Part shown: positions 8,342-12,810 of the stretch, piece after piece
How the letters are laid out: each line of letters begins with the position of its first letter
Numbering within the stretch: the first letter of the stretch is position 1
Assembly (NCBI GenBank): GCA_905479665.1
Contig: CAJQNM010000075.1
Location: forward strand, 1-12,810
Direction of reading: 5' to 3'
DNA from: an uncultured Saprospiraceae bacterium
GTDB lineage: Bacteria > Bacteroidota > Bacteroidia > Chitinophagales > Saprospiraceae
Length of the DNA: 12,810 bases
Program-made: the position numbers and the translations under genes
The notes under the pieces: generated by a model
Databases searched by the model: none
What the model saw: the letters and a program-made list of their open reading frames with translations, nothing else
Told to the model about the DNA's origin: nothing

Positions 8342-9353
8342 AATCCACAAAGAATATTTTATCGCTCTGCTTGGTGATTTTTAGGCCCATCGATTTCTCC
8401 AGTATGGGAATCACGATGTCGAGCTCCTTCATTGGAAGTTGCACTTGGTAGAGATCGTCGTAGATATCCTTATTTCGAACGCTCATCGTCACACCGTATA
8501 TCTCTTCGATTTTATTTAGGATGTCAAACGCATCACTATCTCTCATTTCAATCACGCCCTCCTTCCACGAGCTGGGGCTGGGAATTGCTGCGCTAGTGCG
8601 TCGTCGCCGATCTACGATTTTTTCTTGTCGGGCAGAATAGCTGATCACATCGCCCGGATCCATGTAGGTAATTCTCGAGCCCAAGTCTAGTTTCACTTTT
8701 CCCTCTTCGAGATATACTTCTGTCTTTTCTCCCCTGGCCTTGACATTAAAAGAGGTACCTAATACTTCGACATCCAGATCCGATGTTATGACTTTGAATT
8801 CGGTATCTTGATCTAGCATTTTGACGACATCAAAAAAGGCTTCGCCCTTGAGCCAGACCTCTCTCACTTCCCCCTCATTCCAATTTTTGGCAAATTCCAA
8901 TTCTGAATCAGCATTCAACTTTACAGTAGAGCCATCCGGTAATTCGATCGTTTGCCACTCACCGTAAGCAGTGGAATATGACTCCATATCTTGATAATCG
9001 GCGTACAAGAGCCCAACCCCAATGCAGGTCAAGATAGCGATCGATGCTGCAATGGCTATCCGGCTCCAACGAAACCTCTGTCGCACACTGTTCGTAGAAG
9101 TGTTCGTATCAATCCGACTATTTAGCTGATGGAGAGCAGTATCGACTTGATTAGAACTAATGTCTTTCAGCTTAAAGCTTAGACCTTTCACCATCGCAAT
9201 GGCATCCTCCAACATCTCCGTTTTATCAGGATTCGCCTTTTTCCACTGTTCCCAAAAAATGCTATCACGGGCCGTTTCTCCTGTCGCCCACTGAACAAAG
9301 GAGTCATTTTCCAGCAGATCTTCGATCTGATTGAATGCTGTCTTATTTTTCAA
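8340..9353 (-). CDS. FecR-family anti-sigma factor (inner membrane)
   Basis: A 337-residue single-pass membrane regulator. The N-terminal cytoplasmic part (1-95; FVQWATGE, FWEQWKKANPDKTEMLEDA) has the usual Bacteroidota anti-sigma layout that holds the ECF sigma factor. One transmembrane helix follows at about 98-117, after a basic stretch (RQRFRWSR). The periplasmic FecR domain spans about 128-225 (ELPDGSTVKLNADSELEF, VWLKGEAFFDV, DLDVEVLGTSFNVKA), and a DUF4974-like C-terminal domain about 265-337 is the part expected to meet the STN domain of SusC. The start codon is TTG at 9353. There is an in-frame TGA eight codons upstream and no ATG between, while the next in-frame ATG (Met47) would remove a conserved part of the N-terminal domain. 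AAGGA lies just upstream of the TTG. It follows the sigma gene by 157 bp and precedes susC by 72 bp. The stop TAA begins an A-run of ten. Confidence 0.93.
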   Translation of the reverse strand: MKNKTAFNQIEDLLENDSFVQWATGETARDSIFWEQWKKANPDKTEMLEDAIAMVKGLSFKLKDISSNQVDTALHQLNSRIDTNTSTNSVRQRFRWSRIAIAASIAILTCIGVGLLYADYQDMESYSTAYGEWQTIELPDGSTVKLNADSELEFAKNWNEGEVREVWLKGEAFFDVVKMLDQDTEFKVITSDLDVEVLGTSFNVKARGEKTEVYLEEGKVKLDLGSRITYMDPGDVISYSARQEKIVDRRRRTSAAIPSPSSWKEGVIEMRDSDAFDILNKIEEIYGVTMSVRNKDIYDDLYQVQLPMKELDIVIPILEKSMGLKITKQSDKIFFVD

Positions 9354-9393
9354 ATGTCCTTGTACGTTTAGATTTCAGTAAGAAAGAGCCCAT

Positions 9394-9437
9394 ACCTCTA
9401 GAGAGTGGTAATGGATGTTTAGATAACCTCTCGAGAG
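9394..9437. promoter_or_regulatory. Two near-identical palindromes 32 bp apart between sigma and fecR genes (possible operator pair or stem-loop)
   Basis: On the minus strand the 12-mers CTCTCGAGAGGT (9437..9426) and CTCTCTAGAGGT (9405..9394) differ at one base. Each is a palindrome at its core: CCTCTCGAGAGG is perfect over 9427-9438 and CTCTAGAG over 9396-9403. Their 32-bp spacing is about three helical turns, which would put both sites on one face of the DNA, as expected for a cooperative dimeric regulator. The copies can also pair with each other in RNA (10 of 11 bp, about 23-nt loop), so an mRNA stem-loop between the sigma and fecR genes is an equal possibility. No known consensus is recognised. 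Confidence 0.45.
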
Positions 9438-9510
9438 GCTATTTTTCCTCACATTTTCGGACAAACCATATCTGGCTCAGATCTTGCAGGTCCTGGCTGT
9501 GCCTTACAGA

Positions 9511-10086
9511 CTAGGAAGCCACAATTTTTTCTAAGCCTGGATGCGCTCTCAAAGTCTTGACGGCTTTATGGATTGTATTGACCGTACCTTGGTAGGTTAT
9601 GGATAATACTTCAGCCACCGCCCTGATGTCAAGATCATCATAATAGCGAAGATAAATGGCTTCGCGTTGCCGTTTAGGTAAGTCGTTTAGCATGCGCATG
9701 AGCATCTGTTGGGTATGCAATTCTTGCTCATCACGAATCACCATGTCTTCTATTGAAAACTGAATGTCGATTTGCTGGGTACGAAATGCTTGCTGTTTGA
9801 TTCGAGTACTACGGGTATCTTGGAGATGTTGCAACAGCTTTCGACGATAGGCCCCAAATAAATAAGCTTTTGTGTTTTTAGGTACACTCAGACCCTGACG
9901 GTGCTCAAATAAGTAAATAAAAAAGTCCTGTAAAGTGGAGTCTGTCACATCAGCATTTGCACAAATCTTAATGCCGTATCGAAACAGATTGGGATAATAG
10001 GTCTTGAATAGTTGGTCCAGGGCCCGCCGATCGCCAGCCTTAAAGGCTAGCCATAGTGTCCTTTCGGTCTGGAACATTTTGGTCAT
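9511..10086 (-). CDS. ECF (FecI-like) RNA polymerase sigma factor
   Basis: A 191-residue sigma-70 family protein of ECF size. Region 2 is at about 24-92 (LDQLFKTYYPNLFRYG, STLQDFFIYLFEHR, NTKAYLFGAYRRKLLQHLQD), where -10 recognition and core binding occur. Region 4 is at about 130-183 (LNDLPKRQREAIYLRYYDDL, then a helix-turn-helix RAVAEVLSITYQGTVNTIHKAVKTLR), for the -35-type element. There is no region 1 or 3 and no C-terminal extension. Its placement directly before a FecR homologue and an STN-bearing SusC identifies it as the cytoplasmic output of the trans-envelope switch. The likely target is susC/susD and the lipoprotein gene downstream, perhaps also its own promoter. The start is ATG at 10086; a second in-frame ATG three codons later cannot be excluded. 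Confidence 0.94.
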   Translation of the reverse strand: MTKMFQTERTLWLAFKAGDRRALDQLFKTYYPNLFRYGIKICANADVTDSTLQDFFIYLFEHRQGLSVPKNTKAYLFGAYRRKLLQHLQDTRSTRIKQQAFRTQQIDIQFSIEDMVIRDEQELHTQQMLMRMLNDLPKRQREAIYLRYYDDLDIRAVAEVLSITYQGTVNTIHKAVKTLRAHPGLEKIVAS

Positions 10087-10301
10087 TTTCTGGTCGTTCC
10101 CCAGTAATTTAGGAAAATAAATGGTAAATCTAAACAGCTCGTGACACGAGTGAGCGCACTTTGCAACAATGGGTTAAAACCACATTGGAAGGACTCACTT
10201 GTAGATGAGCACAAACACTCCAAAACGGGACTCACTCCAAGGCGGTGTCAGCCCCTTGACTTCGCAAGGGTTAGAAACACATTGAAAAGACTCACTGGTC
10301 G
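10087..10301. other. Intergenic region between the doxX-like and sigma genes
   Basis: This 215-bp spacer carries no credible gene. The small + strand frame across it (10141-10326) has no recognisable protein character and follows the repeat units. The part next to the sigma gene (10087-10137) is AT-rich and should hold its promoter. TAGATTTA in minus orientation, just inside the palindrome at 10138, resembles the Bacteroidota -7 element TAnnTTTG with one mismatch, but no matching TTTG -33 box was found at the right spacing. The rest is the degenerate repeat cluster annotated separately. Confidence 0.5.
10138..10150. promoter_or_regulatory. Perfect 13-bp palindrome upstream of the sigma gene (possible operator)
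   Basis: CTCGTG-A-CACGAG is a perfect inverted repeat with a 1-bp centre, 51 bp upstream of the sigma ATG. The single-base centre makes it unsuitable as an RNA hairpin loop but suitable as a site for a dimeric DNA-binding protein. It borders a -7-like hexamer on the promoter-proximal side. Its binding partner is unknown. Confidence 0.35.
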
Positions 10302-10320
10302 CTACACTCCGCTATGCATT
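10148..10320. repeat. Degenerate intergenic repeat cluster (31-bp imperfect direct repeat plus three GACTCACT octamers)
   Basis: Segments 10171-10201 and 10268-10298 match at 26 of 31 positions (GGGTTA..A.CACATTG.AA.GACTCACT.G). GACTCACT occurs at 10192-10199, 10229-10236 and 10289-10296, and GAGTGAG at 10148-10154 is the inverse of the CTCACTC inside the middle unit. A 6-bp stem, CCCTTG (10253-10258) with CAAGGG (10265-10270), joins the middle and last units. It looks like decayed copies of a dispersed intergenic element rather than coding DNA. The cluster abuts the doxX-like stop codon. Confidence 0.55.
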
Positions 10321-10715
10321 AAATAAAGTGCCAACAAGCAAACCCCAAAATAAATAGCAATGCTCTGGGCTCCGGGATAATCCTTGGCCAAGCGCTGACC
10401 AAAAAACAGCATCAACAGTGCGAGCATGGACAGTTCGAAGCCGACGATGAGTAAATCGGGAAGACCCTGCCACCAGTACATGATAAGTCCCAGGAGGCAA
10501 AGAAGTCCAGCCAGGGTTTCGATAATGGTCAGAACGATCAACATGGGACGAGCAGCAATAGCCAGCGGGGTTTTTGAAAAATGCCCGATGATCCAATCGC
10601 GATTCCCTTTCCAATCGATCACTTTGTCTAAACCTGACTGTAGAAAAAGAATCGCAAAAAATAGAGCACTTGCCGTCTGAGCAAAAACCTTGGGTATAAA
10701 AAGTGTTTCCAGCAT
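10302..10715 (-). CDS. DoxX-family integral membrane protein
   Basis: A 137-residue hydrophobic protein with four predicted transmembrane segments at about 12-28, 57-80, 86-106 and 116-133. The first helix is followed by the DoxX-like stretch LFLQSGLDKVIDWKGN, and the second by ETLAGLLCLLGL. DoxX proteins are small inner-membrane proteins, some being subunits of quinone-linked oxidoreductases and most having no assigned role; the precise function here is unknown. The ATG at 10715 is the first in the frame and gives the normal family length. The gene is divergent from the PQQ dehydrogenase-cytochrome gene across an 85-bp spacer, which suggests shared control. Its final codons (HSGV-stop) coincide with the edge of the intergenic repeat cluster, so the C-terminus may have been replaced by repeat sequence. 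Confidence 0.85.
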   Translation of the reverse strand: MLETLFIPKVFAQTASALFFAILFLQSGLDKVIDWKGNRDWIIGHFSKTPLAIAARPMLIVLTIIETLAGLLCLLGLIMYWWQGLPDLLIVGFELSMLALLMLFFGQRLAKDYPGAQSIAIYFGVCLLALYLMHSGV

Positions 10716-10720
10716 GCAAT

Positions 10721-10751
10721 CAAAGTAGCGATATCATTGCAAAGTTTCAAA
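10721..10751 (-). promoter_or_regulatory. Candidate Bacteroidota-type promoter for the doxX-like gene
   Basis: In minus orientation TTTG (10751..10748) is followed after 20 nt by TACTTTG (10727..10721). This resembles the Bacteroidota -33/-7 promoter TTTG-N19-21-TAnnTTTG with one base missing in the -7 box. It sits 5 bp before the ATG, so use of this promoter would give an almost leaderless mRNA. Such short motifs arise by chance, so this is tentative. Confidence 0.25.
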
Positions 10752-10800
10752 CGCTGTTTTTGGCCAAGAAATCTTAACTTAATCCGGAGAAAATCGGCAC

Positions 10801-12552
10801 ATGTCATTGCGTTTAATATTTTACTGTTTGGTCCCTATCGTTTTTTTTTTGGCATCCTGCCAAGAGAAGGGTCTCCCTCCTCCCGATCCTGACAATGGTG
10901 GTTTGGTTCTACCGGGCGGTTTTGATGCGGTCGTGGTTGCAGACAGTGTGGGCAAAGCTCGGCACCTTGCTGTCGACGACGATGGCGATGTGTACGTAAA
11001 ACTGCGCTATCCTCTGCCCGAAGGCGAGAACGTCGCGCTGCGTGATACGGACAATGATGGGCATGCTGACATCCTCAAATATTGGGGTGACTACGGAAGA
11101 AAAGGCAAATATGGCAACGCCATGCGGATCCACAAAGGATACCTCTATCTCAGCACGGCCGGTGAGGTATATCGACATAAGATGCGAAAAGGCAAGCTGC
11201 TGCCGGACAAACAAAAAGAATTACTCCTCACCGACGACTATGAGAACGCAGTTCACGGATATAGCCACATAGCTAAGCCTTTGGCTTTTGACCGAGCTGG
11301 TCATATGTACGTTCAATTTGGATCACCGGGCGACTGCTGCCAAGTCGAAGATCGTCGGCCGGAATCTCCGGGGCAAATGCCCTGTCCAGAGCTAGAAATG
11401 CACAGTGGCATTTGGCAGTTTTCTGACGAGACACCGAATCAGGTACAGGCTGAAGGACACCACTATGCAACAGGTATACGAAGTGTCGTTGGTATGGCTT
11501 GGAACCATCAGGACAACACCCTTTACGCACTCCAGCACGGCCGCGACAATCTGAGTCGAACTTGGCCAGATTTATACTCCTCCTGGCACAGTGCCATGCT
11601 TCCCTCCGAGGAATTTCTACGTGTAAAAGAAGGAACGGATGCCGGTTGGCCGTACTATTATTATGACCAGATGCAAGGCAAGAAACTCCTCAACCCTGAA
11701 TACGGTGGAGATGGCAAAAAACAAGGAGATGGCGAGGAGTATACCCAACCACTTATTGGTTTTCCAGGACACTGGGCTCCAAACGATCTACTATTTTACA
11801 CTGGAGATCAATTTCCCGAACGCTATCGAAACGGAGCATTTATTGCCTTTCATGGATCTACCATCCGAGCACCTTATCCACAGGCAGGATACTTTATCGG
11901 ATTTGTCCCTTTTGCAGATGGATTGCCTAGTGGACCCTGGGAGGTTTTTGCCGATGGATTTGGTGTGATCGACACCATCGTCAACACCAGCGATGCGATC
12001 TACCGCCCAATGGGCCTAGCGATGGGACCCGATGGATCACTTTACATCAGTGAAAGCGAAAAAGGAAAAATCTGGCGAGTTATGTATCGAGGTGACCGAG
12101 CTGCTTTCGGTGACATACAGCTGCAAGCCATGGAGGATCGTAAACTCTTGCCTCACATCAAAACACCTGATCCCGTCTTAGATAGTCGTGACCAGAAGCG
12201 TGAAAAAGAAGGAGCTATTTTATACATGACCCATTGTTCAGCATGCCATGCGGCAAACGGTAAGGGAGATGGCACTCGCTTTCCGCCGATCGATGAGTCG
12301 GAATGGGTCTCCGATAGTACAGATCGATTGATCTCGGTGATCCTCCTCGGTCAGGATGGTCCGATCACTGTAAAAGGTGAGTCGTGGATTGGTGCGATGC
12401 CGGCTATGGCCTACCTCGCTGATGAAGATATTGCAAAGATATTGACGTTCGTCCGTAGCAGTTTTGGCAACGATGCACCCAGCATACAGGCCGTTGAAGT
12501 GAAAAACCTACGAAATCGTTTGCGTCGTGAAAAAACTGTAGATGATATTTGA
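10801..12552 (+). CDS. PQQ-dependent sugar (sorbosone/glucose-type) dehydrogenase propeller fused to cytochrome c, lipoprotein
   Basis: A 583-residue secreted lipoprotein. The signal peptide ends in the lipobox LASC with lipidated Cys20. Residues about 38-430 form a GSDH/sorbosone-dehydrogenase-like beta-propeller: VHGYSHIAKPLAFDRAGHMY with candidate active-site histidines 152/156, FGSPGDCCQ, TGIRSVVGMAW, ALQHGRDNL, KEGTDAGWPYYYYD, HWAPNDLLFYTGDQFP, and YRPMGLAMGPDGSLYISE, which closes the propeller. Residues about 465-556 are a class-I cytochrome c domain with haem motif CSACH at 479-483 and candidate axial Met533 (GAMPAM). The expected reaction is PQQ-dependent oxidation of a sugar or related alcohol/aldehyde in the periplasm or at the surface, with electrons passed to the fused haem. 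The substrate, and whether PQQ is really bound, cannot be read from the sequence. ATG at 10801 gives a proper signal peptide. Convergent with the next gene. Confidence 0.9.
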   Translation: MSLRLIFYCLVPIVFFLASCQEKGLPPPDPDNGGLVLPGGFDAVVVADSVGKARHLAVDDDGDVYVKLRYPLPEGENVALRDTDNDGHADILKYWGDYGRKGKYGNAMRIHKGYLYLSTAGEVYRHKMRKGKLLPDKQKELLLTDDYENAVHGYSHIAKPLAFDRAGHMYVQFGSPGDCCQVEDRRPESPGQMPCPELEMHSGIWQFSDETPNQVQAEGHHYATGIRSVVGMAWNHQDNTLYALQHGRDNLSRTWPDLYSSWHSAMLPSEEFLRVKEGTDAGWPYYYYDQMQGKKLLNPEYGGDGKKQGDGEEYTQPLIGFPGHWAPNDLLFYTGDQFPERYRNGAFIAFHGSTIRAPYPQAGYFIGFVPFADGLPSGPWEVFADGFGVIDTIVNTSDAIYRPMGLAMGPDGSLYISESEKGKIWRVMYRGDRAAFGDIQLQAMEDRKLLPHIKTPDPVLDSRDQKREKEGAILYMTHCSACHAANGKGDGTRFPPIDESEWVSDSTDRLISVILLGQDGPITVKGESWIGAMPAMAYLADEDIAKILTFVRSSFGNDAPSIQAVEVKNLRNRLRREKTVDDI

Positions 12553-12553
12553 T

Positions 12554-12810
12554 CTATCTCTTGCCTAAGGGACCAGTAAAGACTGTTGTCAATTTACTTT
12601 CTGAATTAATTATAATTACTAGGGTAATTAATAAGGAAATCGTGAGATAACCAACAAAGATAAACTGCCAGATATCCTGAACAACAATAAAATCTCCCTG
12701 CCGCAAATACCAAACCAAGGTAAGACCACACAGCATTTTGCCAATTTCTGCCGGAACTGAAATCCAATGGCGATCCATAAGAGATGTGTACGCAAAAATG
12801 GCTACGAAAA
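12554..12810 (-). CDS. Membrane protein, C-terminal part only (5' end outside window)
   Basis: The minus-strand frame is open from the right edge to TAG at 12556..12554, so only about 84 C-terminal residues are visible. An internal ATG at 12778 is probably not the true start because the frame continues upstream without a stop (FVAIFAYTSLMDRH). Two hydrophobic segments are visible (around KMLCGLTLVWYL and FIFVGYLTISLLITLVIII), followed by a short polar tail. The pattern AYTSLMDRHW...PAEIGKML recalls the C-terminal membrane part of some Bacteroidota sterol-desaturase/alkylglycerol-monooxygenase-like proteins, but no di-iron histidine motif lies in this part, so this is only a suggestion. It converges on the dehydrogenase gene with a 1-bp gap. 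Confidence 0.6.
   Translation of the reverse strand, partial: FVAIFAYTSLMDRHWISVPAEIGKMLCGLTLVWYLRQGDFIVVQDIWQFIFVGYLTISLLITLVIIINSESKLTTVFTGPLGKR

Noticed and set aside
9423..9445. CCTCTCGAGAGG followed by CTATTTTT as a + strand terminator
   Set aside because: A perfect palindrome leaves only a 4-bp stem with a 4-nt loop, and the T-run is short and offset; the paired-site interpretation fits better.
10253..10270. CCCTTG/CAAGGG stem as a terminator
   Set aside because: No T-run follows on either strand and the stem is only 6 bp; it is treated as part of the repeat unit.
10141..10326. A 61-residue + strand reading frame in the doxX-sigma gap
   Set aside because: It runs through the repeat cluster, shows no protein family character, and overlaps the end of the doxX-like gene; it is better explained as repeat DNA.
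1..12810. CRISPR arrays, tRNA or rRNA genes, transposases or phage genes
   Set aside because: No regularly spaced repeats, cloverleaf-like sequences or recognisable mobile-element proteins were seen on either strand.

Overview
The window looks like chromosomal DNA of a Bacteroidota bacterium, plausibly from the Saprospiria/Cytophagia side of the phylum (the phylum call is firm, the finer placement is a guess). The evidence is a SusC/SusD pair, a FecR-type anti-sigma factor with an adjacent ECF sigma factor, a CRTAC1-like FG-GAP/ASPIC lipoprotein, A-rich translation starts without clear Shine-Dalgarno sites, and several lipoprotein signal peptides. No rRNA, tRNA, CRISPR array, transposase or phage gene was seen.

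About 1..10086 is one minus-strand locus, read right to left: ECF sigma factor (9511..10086), FecR anti-sigma factor (8340..9353), SusC-type TonB-dependent transporter with an N-terminal STN signalling domain (4770..8267), SusD-type lipoprotein (3254..4747), and a very large FG-GAP/ASPIC-UnbV lipoprotein that runs off the left edge (1..3111). This is the arrangement of a trans-envelope signalling and import system. Substrate arriving at SusC/SusD would be reported through the STN domain to FecR, which would release the sigma factor to activate the locus. No glycoside hydrolase, sulfatase or peptidase is visible, so the substrate is unknown.

The regulatory spacers are informative. Two near-identical palindromes 32 bp apart lie between the sigma and fecR genes. 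A perfect 13-bp palindrome lies upstream of the sigma gene. Between fecR and susC there is a hairpin followed by ten T on the + strand, pointing against all the genes. That is what the end of an antisense RNA to the susC 5' region would look like. From 10148 to about 10320 there is a degenerate intergenic repeat cluster that also supplies the last codons of the neighbouring doxX-like gene.

The right part holds a DoxX-family membrane protein (10302..10715, minus). It is divergent from a lipoprotein that joins a PQQ-sugar-dehydrogenase-type propeller to a C-terminal cytochrome c domain (10801..12552, plus). The last feature is the C-terminal part of an unidentified membrane protein (12554..12810, minus), which converges on the dehydrogenase with a 1-bp gap and runs off the right edge.
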